From: Lachnospiraceae bacterium
GTDB taxonomy: Bacteria > Bacillota > Clostridia > Lachnospirales > Lachnospiraceae
DNA length: 52,155 nt
NCBI GenBank assembly: GCA_030527685.1
Contig: JAUNAG010000001.1
Coordinates: forward strand, 1-52,155
Reading direction: 5' to 3'
Positions 7,942 through 17,379 of this stretch are shown in pieces. The number at the start of each line of letters is the position of its first letter. The stretch's first letter is position 1. Below the pieces are notes generated by a model. The model did no database searches. It saw nothing but the letters and a program-made list of their open reading frames with translations, and was not told the DNA's origin. A program made the position numbers and the translations under genes.

Positions 7942-8441
7942 AAAAAATAGATTCGTTAGGTTTGAAAATGTGTGCTTATCAGGCGGAACTGTTTGAAGAA
8001 TCATTGAAGCAGACCGCATGCAGCTCCAGAATCTTCATTCGCCGGTTTATGAATTCAGAGCTTGCAAAACGCATGGATCATACGGGATTTTTGTTTGATT
8101 CACTTGCCATAAGCGATGCACTCGAAGAAATCGAAATGCAGTATGGAGAGAGTGCATACGGAAAAGAAAAATTCAGTACTGAAGAAATATACTGGATCGG
8201 CTATATTTATCGATACTGGAGTTACGTCAGCGGAAAGTCCAGCAGGCAGCTTTATAAGCAGATAAAACCGGAAAAACTTCGCAGACTGTATTATCCGTAT
8301 CATTCGCTTGACCCGCTTCAGGCAATAGAAAGAATAGAGGAGACGAGCGGATCGGAGGCAGGAAAAGAGATGGATGATATTGCAAAAGGAGTGATGATAC
8401 TGCGCAAAGTAAGAATGAAAGATAAGCTGAAAGCCACTTGA
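7938..8441 (+). CDS. Partner protein of the HTH-DUF3990 gene (putative antitoxin)
   Basis: This 167-residue soluble protein starts at GTG 7938, overlapping the previous stop. Notable segments are FMNSELAKRMD (about 36-46), a central IYWIGYIYRYWSY (about 86-98) and YYPYHSLDPLQAIERI (about 116-131). I recognise this pattern only as a protein often found beside DUF3990 genes in Clostridia. No catalytic motif is visible. By position it could neutralise the ART-like protein, or it could be a second subunit. The pair ends in an AT-rich gap before glnA. Confidence 0.6.
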   Translation: MKKIDSLGLKMCAYQAELFEESLKQTACSSRIFIRRFMNSELAKRMDHTGFLFDSLAISDALEEIEMQYGESAYGKEKFSTEEIYWIGYIYRYWSYVSGKSSRQLYKQIKPEKLRRLYYPYHSLDPLQAIERIEETSGSEAGKEMDDIAKGVMILRKVRMKDKLKAT

Positions 8442-8512
8442 TTTTGACATGGAAAAAGCTCATATTATGAATATTTTTAAAAAATTGAACGATATTTAAT
8501 ACAAAAAGATTC

Positions 8513-8541
8513 TTGACAATGAAAAAAGAATCAGGCATAAT
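8513..8541 (+). promoter_or_regulatory. Sigma-A-like promoter upstream of glutamine synthetase
   Basis: TTGACA (8513-8518), a 17-base spacer and CATAAT (8536-8541) give a near-consensus promoter with a start near 8548. The terminator-like hairpin at 8561 comes only about a dozen bases later. Confidence 0.6.
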
Positions 8542-8560
8542 ACACCGCATGAAAAGCAAA

Positions 8561-8600
8561 GGCGCTTTGAACAATGATTGTTCAAGGCGCCTCTTTTTTT
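8561..8600 (+). terminator. Leader terminator (possible attenuator) before glnN
   Basis: GGCGC-T-TTGAACAA and TTGTTCAA-G-GCGCC form a 14-pair stem with a 3-base TGA loop, followed by CTCTTTTTTT. It lies between a good promoter and the glutamine synthetase gene, so it may attenuate glnN. It could instead simply terminate the upstream pair. Confidence 0.75.
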
Positions 8601-8656
8601 GGTTTTGTGGGTATGCGCAGCTCGCAAAGCACGAATGAGTAAAGGAGAAGAAGACA

Positions 8657-10750
8657 ATGTCAGTTGTTGAAAACTATGGAAGTCTGGTATTTAACGATCG
8701 CGTCATGAAGAATAAGCTGCCGAAGGATATCTACAAGGCACTTCGGAAGACGATCGATCAGAATACTCATCTCGAGCTTGAAGTTGCCAATGCGGTTGCG
8801 GTTGCCATGAAGGAATGGGCCGTTGATAACGGTGCAACGCATTACACCCACTGGTTCCAGCCGATGACAGGTACAACGGCAGAGAAGCATGACAGCTTTA
8901 TCTCACCGACCAGCGAAGGCGAGATTCAGATGGAATTCTCCGGCAAGGAGCTGGTAAAGGGCGAGCCGGATGCATCCAGTTTCCCGTCCGGCGGTATCCG
9001 CGCTACATTTGAGGCGAGAGGATATACGGCATGGGATCCGACCTCACCTGCATTTATCAAAGATAAGACACTTTATATTCCGACAGCTTTCTGCTCCTAC
9101 AGCGGTGAGGCACTGGATAAGAAGACACCGCTCCTGCGTTCTATGCAGGCACTGAGTGAATCGGCGGTCAGAGTACTGCACGGACTCGGCAATACCGAGG
9201 TGACCGGCGTGCTGACAACGGTCGGTCCGGAGCAGGAGTACTTCCTGATTGATAAGGAAGACTACAAGAAGCGCATGGATCTGATCTTCACGGGCAGAAC
9301 ACTTCTCGGCGCGATGCCGCCGAAGGGCCAGGAGATGGAAGATCATTACTTCGGTACACTGAAGCCCCGTGTTGCGGCTTTCATGCATGAGCTTGATGAG
9401 GAGCTGTGGAAGCTCGGCGTTCCGGCCAAGACCAAGCACAATGAAGTTGCGCCCTGCCAGCATGAGCTCGCTCCGGTCTTCGATACAACCAATGTTGCAG
9501 TCGATCACAACCAGCTGACGATGGAAATCATGAAGAAGGTTGCCGATAAGCACGGCTTTGTATGCCTCCTTCACGAGAAGCCGTTCGACGGAATCAACGG
9601 TTCTGGCAAGCACAACAACTGGTCCATGACCACGAATACAGGAGAAAACCTTCTGGAGCCGGGCAAGACACCGGCAGCCAATATTCAGTTCCTCGTATTC
9701 TTAACAGCTGTCATCGCAGCAGTTGACAATTATGCAGATCTGATGCGCCTCTCCGTTGCAAGTGCAGGCAACGATCATCGTCTGGGTGCCAATGAGGCAC
9801 CGCCGGCTATCATCTCGATCTTCCTCGGCGATGAACTGACCAAGATTCTGGAGGCTATTGAGAAGGATGAGCTCTTCCAGAAGCAGGCGAAGGTCACCAT
9901 GGATACAGGTGCAACCGTTCTGCCGCATTTCTTCAAGGATACGACAGACCGCAACAGAACATCACCGTTTGCATTTACAGGCAACAAGTTCGAGTTCCGT
10001 TCCCTTGGCTCTTCTCTTTCCGTTGCAGGTCCGAACATCGTTCTGAATACGGCAGTTGCCGAAGCACTGGATCACATCTATGAGAAGATTAAGGATACGG
10101 CACCGGAAGATCTGGAGCAGGTAGTTCGCGAACTCATCAGAGATGCGATTATCAGACACAAGAGAGTACTTTTCAACGGCAACGGCTACACAGATGAATG
10201 GGTAGAAGAAGCTGAGAAGAGAGGCCTCTACAACTATCGCTCGACACCGGATGCTCTTCCGGTTTTCATCGAGAAGAAGAACATCGATCTGTTCCTGAAG
10301 CATCAGGTATACACAGAGAGCGAGATCTATTCCAGATACGAGATCCTGCTTGAGGAATACAACAAGACACTTCATATCGAAGCAAAGACTTTGATGGAAA
10401 TGCTGCAGCACCAGTTCCTTCCGGCTCTTTCAGCTGCAACAGACCGCTATGTCACACTGGCAGGCAAGAAGCAGGCACTTTCTGCTGATATTTCCTGCAA
10501 GGCAGAACTGGCACAGATCAGAAAGCTGACCGCATGGCTGGAGGATCTGACAGATAAGGCAGAGGTTCTGGCAGCGGATATCGAGAAGGCTGAGGCAATG
10601 GAGGATGAGCTCGCTCTGGCTCACTTCTATCAGAGAACAATCCTCACAGAGATGGAGGAAATCAGAGCAGTTGCGGATCAGGCAGAAACGGCTCTGCCGA
10701 AGGATTTACTTCCTTATCCGACTTATGCAGACATGCTGTTCTATGTCTGA
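8657..10750 (+). CDS. glnN: Type III glutamine synthetase
   Basis: This 697-residue enzyme has the length of GSIII and makes glutamine from glutamate, ammonia and ATP in the cytosol. Visible hallmarks are GPEQEYFLIDK (metal-binding Glu), HNEVAPCQHELAPVF, INGSGKHNNWSM, AGNDHRLGANEAPPA and the nucleotide region DRNRTSPFAFTGNKFEFR. GSIII is typical of Bacteroidetes and some Clostridia. AAAGGAG precedes the ATG. A promoter plus leader hairpin lies upstream and a strong terminator downstream. The adjacent amt-PII and gltBD genes complete an ammonium assimilation block, so nitrogen-status control is likely, but no specific binding site is certain. Confidence 0.95.
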   Translation: MSVVENYGSLVFNDRVMKNKLPKDIYKALRKTIDQNTHLELEVANAVAVAMKEWAVDNGATHYTHWFQPMTGTTAEKHDSFISPTSEGEIQMEFSGKELVKGEPDASSFPSGGIRATFEARGYTAWDPTSPAFIKDKTLYIPTAFCSYSGEALDKKTPLLRSMQALSESAVRVLHGLGNTEVTGVLTTVGPEQEYFLIDKEDYKKRMDLIFTGRTLLGAMPPKGQEMEDHYFGTLKPRVAAFMHELDEELWKLGVPAKTKHNEVAPCQHELAPVFDTTNVAVDHNQLTMEIMKKVADKHGFVCLLHEKPFDGINGSGKHNNWSMTTNTGENLLEPGKTPAANIQFLVFLTAVIAAVDNYADLMRLSVASAGNDHRLGANEAPPAIISIFLGDELTKILEAIEKDELFQKQAKVTMDTGATVLPHFFKDTTDRNRTSPFAFTGNKFEFRSLGSSLSVAGPNIVLNTAVAEALDHIYEKIKDTAPEDLEQVVRELIRDAIIRHKRVLFNGNGYTDEWVEEAEKRGLYNYRSTPDALPVFIEKKNIDLFLKHQVYTESEIYSRYEILLEEYNKTLHIEAKTLMEMLQHQFLPALSAATDRYVTLAGKKQALSADISCKAELAQIRKLTAWLEDLTDKAEVLAADIEKAEAMEDELALAHFYQRTILTEMEEIRAVADQAETALPKDLLPYPTYADMLFYV

Positions 10751-10767
10751 TTGATTAACAGAAACGC

Positions 10768-10820
10768 AAAGGCGCGTCCGATGGGAGCTTCAGGCTCCCG
10801 GTTCGGTACGCGCCTTTTTA
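10768..10820 (+). terminator. Terminator after glnN
   Basis: AAAGGCGCGT pairs with ACGCGCCTTT, enclosing a second stem GGGAGC/GCTCCC, followed by TTTTTA. It lies 18 bases past the glnN stop. Confidence 0.8.
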
Positions 10821-10827
10821 TTTGCGG

Positions 10828-10859
10828 CGATTGCGGGAATGTGAAGCATGAAGCAATCG
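10828..10859. repeat. Nested palindromic element, copy 2
   Basis: CGATTGC...GCAATCG encloses ATGT-GAA-GCAT, matching the copy at 56-87 with substitutions that keep the pairing. It sits just after the glnN terminator and upstream of amt. Confidence 0.6.
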
Positions 10860-10892
10860 ATTATTTACATCTCGTACAGAAATACAGAGTCG

Positions 10893-10932
10893 TTACGAAG
10901 CGCGGCTGCATTACGAAAGGCCGGCTTACGAA
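10893..10932 (+). repeat. Three TTACGAA direct repeats upstream of amt
   Basis: TTACGAA occurs at 10893, 10911 and 10926, between the palindromic repeat and the amt ribosome site. Regularly spaced heptamers in a leader may bind a regulator, but the spacing is uneven (18 and 15 bases) and chance is possible. Confidence 0.3.
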
Positions 10933-10965
10933 CACCTGCAGGTTTAAAACAGGGGGAAAGTTAAT

Positions 10966-12696
10966 ATGGGAGGAGAAATATTTGGAGTATGGTTCCTGAT
11001 CGGAGCGGCGCTGGTGTTCTGGATGCAGGCAGGTTTTGCCATGGTGGAGGCTGGCTTCACCAGAGCAAAGAACTCCGGCAACATTATTATGAAGAATCTG
11101 ATGGACTTCTGTATCGGTACAGTCGTATTCATCCTGATCGGTTTCGGTCTTCTCTTCGGAGAGGATGTGCTGGGATTTATCGGAAAGCCCGGCTTTGACA
11201 TCTTTACATCTTACCAGGACTTTGACTGGTCCAACTTCGTATTCAATCTTGTGTTCTGTGCCACAACGGCAACAATCGTGTCAGGTGCCATGGCAGAAAG
11301 AACAAAGTTTATTTCCTATTGTATTTACTCAGCAGTGATTTCCGCTCTGATCTATCCGATCGAAGCACACTGGATCTGGGGCGGCGGCTGGCTTTCACAG
11401 CAGGGTTTCCACGATTTTGCAGGATCCTGTGCAATCCATATGGTCGGCGGCATCTCCGCAGTCATCGGTGCGAAGATCCTCGGTCCGCGTATCGGAAAGT
11501 TTGTAAAGGATCAGAACGGCAAGGTCGTGAAGGTAAATGCATTCCCCGGACACAACCTCCCACTTGGCGCCCTGGGCGTGTTTATCTTATGGTTCGGCTG
11601 GTACGGCTTCAACGGTGCGGCAGCCACAACACTTCCGCAGCTTGGTTCCATCTTTTTAACAACGACCATCGCACCGGCAATTGCAACGGTTGTCTGCATG
11701 ATTGTGACCTGGGTCAAGTACGGTAAGCCGGATGTTTCCATGTGCCTCAACGCTTCCCTTGCAGGTCTGGTCGGTATTACGGCAGGCTGCGATGTGGTTG
11801 ATGCACTCGGTGCAATCCTGATCGGCTGTGTATCCGGTGTTCTGGTTGTATTCGGTGTCTGGTTCCTCGACTTCGTTCTTCATATCGATGATCCGGTCGG
11901 TGCGGTTGCTGTACACTGCCTGAACGGTATCTGGGGAACACTGGCAGTCGGTCTGTTTGCAACAGCATCTGCTCCGGAATACGGCATTGCCGATGCGGCA
12001 GGTACACAGCTGACAGGTTTCTTCTACGGAGGCGGTGTGAAGCTGCTCGGTCTGCAGGCTCTCGGTGTACTGACCGTCGGTCTCTGGACAGTCGTGACGA
12101 TTACAATTGCATTTGCAGTTATCAAAGCAACAATCGGACTTCGCGTGACGGAGGAAGAGGAAATCACCGGTCTTGATGCAACAGAGCATGGTCTGCCGAG
12201 TGCTTATGCAGGCTTCAGCATCATGGATATTGCAGGCACGATGGTGATGGAAGTAAACGAGAAGACACATCTCGGTGCCGAGGCAGAAGAGGTACAGAAG
12301 CCGGCTGAGGTGGTACAGGTTGTCAGACCGGCACAGGAAAGCGGCATGAGTAAGGTCGTCATCATTGCAAAGCTGTCCCGCTATGAGAAGCTGAAGAAAG
12401 CAATGAACGATCTGGGCGTCACCGGTATGACCGTAACGCAGGTAATGGGCTGCGGCGTACAGAAGGGTGCCGGAGAGAGATATCGTGGAGTTGAGATGGA
12501 CCTGACTTTGCTTCCAAAGGTGAAGGTAGAAGTCGTGGTCGGCGAGATTCCGGTGGAACAGGTGGTGCAGGCAGCCAAGAGTGCGCTCTGCACAGGTCAT
12601 ATCGGCGACGGAAAGATCTTCGTCTATCCGGTTGACAGAGTAGTAAAGATTCGTACAGGTGAAGAGAATTTAGAGGCCTTGCTCGACGTGGAGTAA
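10966..12696 (+). CDS. amt: Ammonium transporter fused to a P-II regulatory domain
   Basis: This 576-residue protein has two parts. Residues 1 to about 405 form an Amt channel of about 11 membrane segments, with AGFAMVEAGFTRAKN, the DFAGSCAIHMVGG region and the second conserved His in VAVHCLNG. Residues 461-576 form a complete P-II domain: SKVVIIAKLSRYEKLKKAM, a T-loop with GERYRG (Tyr506), LLPKVKVEVVV and the GHIGDGKIFVYPV nucleotide loop. In most bacteria GlnK is separate and blocks Amt when nitrogen is plentiful; the fusion places sensor and channel in one chain. AGGGGGAAAG precedes the ATG. No separate glnK or glnD is nearby. Confidence 0.95.
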   Translation: MGGEIFGVWFLIGAALVFWMQAGFAMVEAGFTRAKNSGNIIMKNLMDFCIGTVVFILIGFGLLFGEDVLGFIGKPGFDIFTSYQDFDWSNFVFNLVFCATTATIVSGAMAERTKFISYCIYSAVISALIYPIEAHWIWGGGWLSQQGFHDFAGSCAIHMVGGISAVIGAKILGPRIGKFVKDQNGKVVKVNAFPGHNLPLGALGVFILWFGWYGFNGAAATTLPQLGSIFLTTTIAPAIATVVCMIVTWVKYGKPDVSMCLNASLAGLVGITAGCDVVDALGAILIGCVSGVLVVFGVWFLDFVLHIDDPVGAVAVHCLNGIWGTLAVGLFATASAPEYGIADAAGTQLTGFFYGGGVKLLGLQALGVLTVGLWTVVTITIAFAVIKATIGLRVTEEEEITGLDATEHGLPSAYAGFSIMDIAGTMVMEVNEKTHLGAEAEEVQKPAEVVQVVRPAQESGMSKVVIIAKLSRYEKLKKAMNDLGVTGMTVTQVMGCGVQKGAGERYRGVEMDLTLLPKVKVEVVVGEIPVEQVVQAAKSALCTGHIGDGKIFVYPVDRVVKIRTGEENLEALLDVE

Positions 12697-12703
12697 TTCC
12701 GGA

Positions 12704-12737
12704 AAAACACAGGGAGCAGACCGGCTCCCTGTGTTTT
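12704..12737 (+). terminator. Terminator after amt
   Basis: AAAACACAGGGAGC pairs perfectly with GCTCCCTGTGTTTT around AGACCG, eight bases past the amt stop. Confidence 0.85.
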
Positions 12738-12837
12738 GCGGTGCAGTCGCCTTGATGAAAGAGAAAGCCGCGAAGTGTGCAAAGGAGTTCGGGCGAAAGG
12801 CTTTGATGAAGTAATGAAGAATGAAGGAGAGATTCAT

Positions 12838-15800
12838 ATGAAGCAGACAACACTTTATGAGCCGTCATTCGAGCATGACAATTGCGGTATCGGCGCTGTT
12901 ATCAATATTCACGGAAAAAAGAGTCATCAGATTGTTGCCGATGCCTTAAGCATTGTCGAGAATCTGGAGCATCGTGCGGGCAAGGATGCCTCCGGTGAGA
13001 CGGGAGACGGCGTCGGTATTCTGACGCAGGTGCCGCATCTCTTCTTCAAGAAGATCTGTGCACAGCAGGGAATTGCGCTCGGAACGGAGAGAAGCTACGG
13101 CGTCGGTGTCTTCTTTTTCCCGCAGGATGAGCTGAAGCGCAGCCGGGCGAAGAAGATGTTTGAGATTATCGTGGCAAAGGAAGGCCTGCATTTCCTCGGA
13201 TGGAGAGAGGTGCAGACGGATGAGACGGTGCTGGGAGAAAAGGCACTGGCAGCAAAGCCGGTGATCTTCCAGGGCTTTATCGAGCGGCCGGCAGCCTTTG
13301 CGGATGACCTTGCATTTGACAGAAGACTGTATATCGTCCGCCGTATCTTCGAGCAGAGCAATGAGAGCACCTATGTGCCGTCGCTGTCCTGCAGAACAAT
13401 TGTGTATAAGGGCATGTTCCTTGTCGGACAGCTGCGCACCTTCTTTACCGATCTGCAGGATGAGGACTATGTTTCCGCAGTCGCACTGGTGCATTCCCGT
13501 TTCTCCACCAACACCAATCCGAGCTGGCTGCGTGCACATCCGAACCGTCTGATCGTGCATAACGGTGAGATTAATACGATTAAGGGAAATGTCGACAAGA
13601 TGCTGGCACGTGAGGAGACAATCTCGACGGGCTGCTTCACCGAAGAGGAACTGGAGGAAGTACTTCCGATTATTTCGGCAGAGGGCTCGGATTCGGCAAT
13701 GCTGGACAATGCGCTGGAATTCATGATGATGGGCGGTATGGATCCGGTTCTTGCCGCAATGGTTCTGATTCCGGAGCCGTGGGAGCACAACGATACAATT
13801 TCACAGGAGGAACGCGATTTCTATCAGTATTATGCCACGATGATGGAGCCGTGGGACGGACCGGCATCGATTCTGTTCTCGGACGGCGATGTGGTCGGTG
13901 CGATTCTGGACCGCAACGGTCTCAGACCGTCCCGTTACTATATTATGGATGACGGCAGACTGATTCTTTCCTCTGAAGTTGGCGTGCTGCCGCTTGCTGA
14001 GGAGCATATTCTTAAAAAAGAGCGTCTGCATCCGGGCAAGATGCTGGTCGTGGACATGAAGAAGGGTGTTGTGCTTGCGGATGAACAGCTGAAGGAGCGC
14101 TACGCCAATAAGGAGCCGTACGGCGAATGGCTGGATCGCAGCCTGCGGAAGCTGTCAGAGCTGAAGATTCCGAATGAGAAGGTGGAGAGCTATTCCAAAG
14201 AGCAGCTTTCCCGCCTGCAGAAGGCTTTCGGCTACAGCTATGAGGATTATATGGAAGATATCTTCCGTATGGCCTGTGACGGAAAGGAGCCGATCGGCTC
14301 AATGGGAACGGATACGCCGATTGCCGTTCTCTCAAAGCAGAACCAGCCGCTGTTCGGTTATTTTAAGCAGCTGTTTGCCCAGGTGACCAATCCGCCGATT
14401 GATGCGGAGCGCGAAAAGATTGTGACGGCTACCACGGTTTATGTTGGCAAGAACGGAAATCTGCTGAAAGAAAGCCCGGAAAACTGCCGCGTCCTGCGAA
14501 TCGGCAATCCGATTCTTTCGGATCTGGATATTCTGAAGATGAAGCGGATGGACCAGGATGGCTTCAAGGTGGCAGTGGTTTCTCTCTGCTACTACAAGAG
14601 CACTTCGATTGAAAAGGCTCTGAAGCATCTCTTTGTGCAGGTGGACAGAGTATATAAGGAAGGTGCCAATATTGTCATCCTTTCCGACCGCGGTGTGGAT
14701 GAGAATCATGTGGCGATTCCGTCTCTTCTGGGTGTATCTGCCGTACACAGCCATCTCGTTGAGACAAAGAAATGCATGGCGATGTCTCTGATTCTGGAGT
14801 CGGCTGAGCCGAAGGGCGTTCATGACTTTGCGGCACTTCTCGGCTACGGTGCAAGCTGCATCAACCCGTATCTGGCACATGCCTCTATTGCGGAGCTGAT
14901 TGAGGAAGGCCGTCTGGAGAAGGATTATTATGCGGCCTGTGCCGATTATGACAAGGCTGTCCTTTCCGGCATTGTCAAAATTGCCTCCAAGATGGGAATC
15001 TCAACCATTCAGTCTTACCAGGGCAGCCGGATCTTCGAAGCACTCGGCATCTCGGAAGAGGTGACGAAGAAGTATTTCCCGGGCACGGTATCCAGAATCG
15101 GCGGTCTGACGCTGGAGGATATCGCGGAGCGGGTAGACAGACAGCATTCCAGAGCATTTGACCCGCTTGGACTTTCAGTGGATGAAACACTGGATTCTGT
15201 CGGCCGCCACAAGATGCGTGCGGGCGGAGAGACACACCGCTATCGTCCGGAGACGATTCACATGCTGCAGCAGGCTTCCCGACTCGGCGATTATGAGAAA
15301 TTCAAGACCTATACGGCAATGGTGGATGATGAGCAGTCAGGCTACATCCGCAGTCTTATGGAGTTTAACTATCCGGAAAGCGGTGTGCCGCTGGAGGAAG
15401 TTGAGCCGGTTGAGAGCATTGTAAAGAGATTCAAAACAGGTGCGATGTCCTACGGTTCCATCTCCGAGGAGGCACATGAAACACTGGCGATCGCGATGAA
15501 CCGGCTGCACGGCAAGTCCAACAGCGGTGAGGGCGGCGAGAGTGATGAGCGTATCGCAAGTGCGGGCAGCAAGGCAGACCGCAGCTCGGCGATCAAGCAG
15601 GTGGCAAGCGGCCGCTTCGGTGTCACCAGCAAATATCTGATCAGTGCGAAGGAGATTCAGATCAAGCTTGCACAGGGTGCAAAGCCCGGTGAGGGCGGTC
15701 ACCTTCCGGGCAAGAAAGTTTATCCGTGGGTAGCGAAAACCAGACATTCCACGCCGGGCGTAAGTCTGATTTCCCCGCCGCCTCACCATGATATTTATTC

Positions 15801-17379
15801 GATTGAGGACCTGGCACAGCTGATTTATGACCTGAAAAATGCAAATGACAGAGCCAGGATTTCCGTGAAACTTGTTTCGGAAACAGGCGTCGGCACGATT
15901 GCAGCCGGCGTTGCGAAGGCGGGAGCAGGCGTCATCCTGATCTCCGGTTACGACGGCGGAACAGGTGCGGCACCGGTGAGCTCGATTCACAATGCCGGAC
16001 TTCCGTGGGAACTCGGTCTTGCGGAGACACATCAGACACTGCTGCAGAACGGACTCCGGGAGCAGGTGATTCTGGAGACAGACGGAAAGCTGATGAGCGG
16101 ACGCGATGTCGCCGTGGCAGCCATTCTGGGTGCAGAGGAGTTCGGCTTTGCGACAGCTCCCCTTGTCACACTCGGCTGCGTCATGATGAGAGTCTGCAAT
16201 CTGGATACCTGTCCGATGGGTATTGCAACACAGAATCCGGAGCTCCGGAAGCGTTTTGCCGGAAAACCGGAATACGTAATGAATTTCATGACATTTATCG
16301 CAGAAGAACTTCGCGAATATATGGCCCGTCTCGGTGTGCGCAGTGTGGATGAACTCGTCGGACGCACGGATCTGCTCAAGAAGCGCACGGATCTGGAAGG
16401 TGCAGCGGAGAAGATCAGTCTGGACCGGATTCTGGGAGAACCGTCTGTTGAGACCATGGTTTATGACGGCAAGAAGAGCTTCCGCTTCGGACTCGAATCC
16501 AAGCAGGACGAGAGACTTCTTCGGACAAGCAAGGAGCTGGCAGCGGCAGTCAGAAACGGAAAGAAGACGAAGCTGAAGGTACAGCTTTCCAATATCGACC
16601 GGACCTTCGGAACACTGATCGGTGCCGAGATTACCAGAAAGCATCCGGACGGACTGCCGGAGGACAGCATTGTCATTGAGGCAAACGGTGCTGGCGGACA
16701 GAGTTTCGGTGCATTTATTCCGCAGGGTCTGACCATGAAGCTTACAGGTGACAGCAATGACTACTTCGGTAAGGGTCTGTCCGGCGGCAAGCTGATTCTT
16801 CACGCACCGCAGAATGCACACTATGATGCCGAAAATAACGTGATTGTCGGCAACGTGGCACTGTATGGTGCAACCGGCGGTGAGGCCTATGTGGCAGGTA
16901 TGGCCGGTGAGCGCTTCTGCATCCGCAACTCCGGAGCAAAGGCCGTTGTCGAAGGTGTCGGCGAGCACGGCTGCGAATATATGACAGGCGGCGTGGCCGT
17001 CATTCTGGGACCGACAGGCAAGAACTTTGCAGCCGGCATGAGCGGCGGTGTGGTCTATGTCTATGACGAACACAACCGTCTGTACAGAAATCTCAATAAG
17101 AGCATGGTACAGATGGATGCTGTGGAGAATAAGAGTGATGTGGCACAGCTGAAGCAGCTGCTGGAAAAGCATTATGAATACACGGCATCAAAGAAGGCAA
17201 AAGCGATTCTGGATGATTTCAGGGAGGAACTTCCGCGCTTTAAGAAGATTATTCCGACTGATTATAAGAAAATGCTTGCTCTGACGGAGGAAGGCATCGA
17301 GAACGGCATGAGTCTTGCAGACGCGCAGATTGAAGCATTCAGCAGACTGACAGGTCAGGTTTCAAAAGGAGGCAGATGA
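12838..17379 (+). CDS. gltB: Glutamate synthase, large subunit
   Basis: This 1513-residue subunit makes glutamate from glutamine and 2-oxoglutarate. It begins with a short propeptide before Cys16 in HDNCGIGAV, the class II glutaminase nucleophile. The central and FMN-binding synthase domains follow (GGEGGESDERIASAGSKADR, PGEGGHLPGKKVYPWVAK, GYDGGTGAAPVSS). The 3Fe-4S cysteines lie in LGCVMMRVCNLDTCPMG. A right-handed GXGXG-repeat C-terminal domain completes it. I chose the ATG at 12838 because GAAGGAGAG precedes it and the propeptide fits. Its stop overlaps the gltD start (ATGA), so the subunits are coupled. It works with glnN as the GS-GOGAT cycle. Confidence 0.96.
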   Translation: MKQTTLYEPSFEHDNCGIGAVINIHGKKSHQIVADALSIVENLEHRAGKDASGETGDGVGILTQVPHLFFKKICAQQGIALGTERSYGVGVFFFPQDELKRSRAKKMFEIIVAKEGLHFLGWREVQTDETVLGEKALAAKPVIFQGFIERPAAFADDLAFDRRLYIVRRIFEQSNESTYVPSLSCRTIVYKGMFLVGQLRTFFTDLQDEDYVSAVALVHSRFSTNTNPSWLRAHPNRLIVHNGEINTIKGNVDKMLAREETISTGCFTEEELEEVLPIISAEGSDSAMLDNALEFMMMGGMDPVLAAMVLIPEPWEHNDTISQEERDFYQYYATMMEPWDGPASILFSDGDVVGAILDRNGLRPSRYYIMDDGRLILSSEVGVLPLAEEHILKKERLHPGKMLVVDMKKGVVLADEQLKERYANKEPYGEWLDRSLRKLSELKIPNEKVESYSKEQLSRLQKAFGYSYEDYMEDIFRMACDGKEPIGSMGTDTPIAVLSKQNQPLFGYFKQLFAQVTNPPIDAEREKIVTATTVYVGKNGNLLKESPENCRVLRIGNPILSDLDILKMKRMDQDGFKVAVVSLCYYKSTSIEKALKHLFVQVDRVYKEGANIVILSDRGVDENHVAIPSLLGVSAVHSHLVETKKCMAMSLILESAEPKGVHDFAALLGYGASCINPYLAHASIAELIEEGRLEKDYYAACADYDKAVLSGIVKIASKMGISTIQSYQGSRIFEALGISEEVTKKYFPGTVSRIGGLTLEDIAERVDRQHSRAFDPLGLSVDETLDSVGRHKMRAGGETHRYRPETIHMLQQASRLGDYEKFKTYTAMVDDEQSGYIRSLMEFNYPESGVPLEEVEPVESIVKRFKTGAMSYGSISEEAHETLAIAMNRLHGKSNSGEGGESDERIASAGSKADRSSAIKQVASGRFGVTSKYLISAKEIQIKLAQGAKPGEGGHLPGKKVYPWVAKTRHSTPGVSLISPPPHHDIYSIEDLAQLIYDLKNANDRARISVKLVSETGVGTIAAGVAKAGAGVILISGYDGGTGAAPVSSIHNAGLPWELGLAETHQTLLQNGLREQVILETDGKLMSGRDVAVAAILGAEEFGFATAPLVTLGCVMMRVCNLDTCPMGIATQNPELRKRFAGKPEYVMNFMTFIAEELREYMARLGVRSVDELVGRTDLLKKRTDLEGAAEKISLDRILGEPSVETMVYDGKKSFRFGLESKQDERLLRTSKELAAAVRNGKKTKLKVQLSNIDRTFGTLIGAEITRKHPDGLPEDSIVIEANGAGGQSFGAFIPQGLTMKLTGDSNDYFGKGLSGGKLILHAPQNAHYDAENNVIVGNVALYGATGGEAYVAGMAGERFCIRNSGAKAVVEGVGEHGCEYMTGGVAVILGPTGKNFAAGMSGGVVYVYDEHNRLYRNLNKSMVQMDAVENKSDVAQLKQLLEKHYEYTASKKAKAILDDFREELPRFKKIIPTDYKKMLALTEEGIENGMSLADAQIEAFSRLTGQVSKGGR

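Noticed and set aside
15337-17172. Long open frame (611 codons) on the minus strand opposite gltB
   Set aside because: It lies wholly antisense to a clear glutamate synthase gene, shows Cys/His-rich low-complexity sequence and no domain. It is a shadow of codon bias, as are similar frames opposite pgi, amt, cbiH and cbiET.
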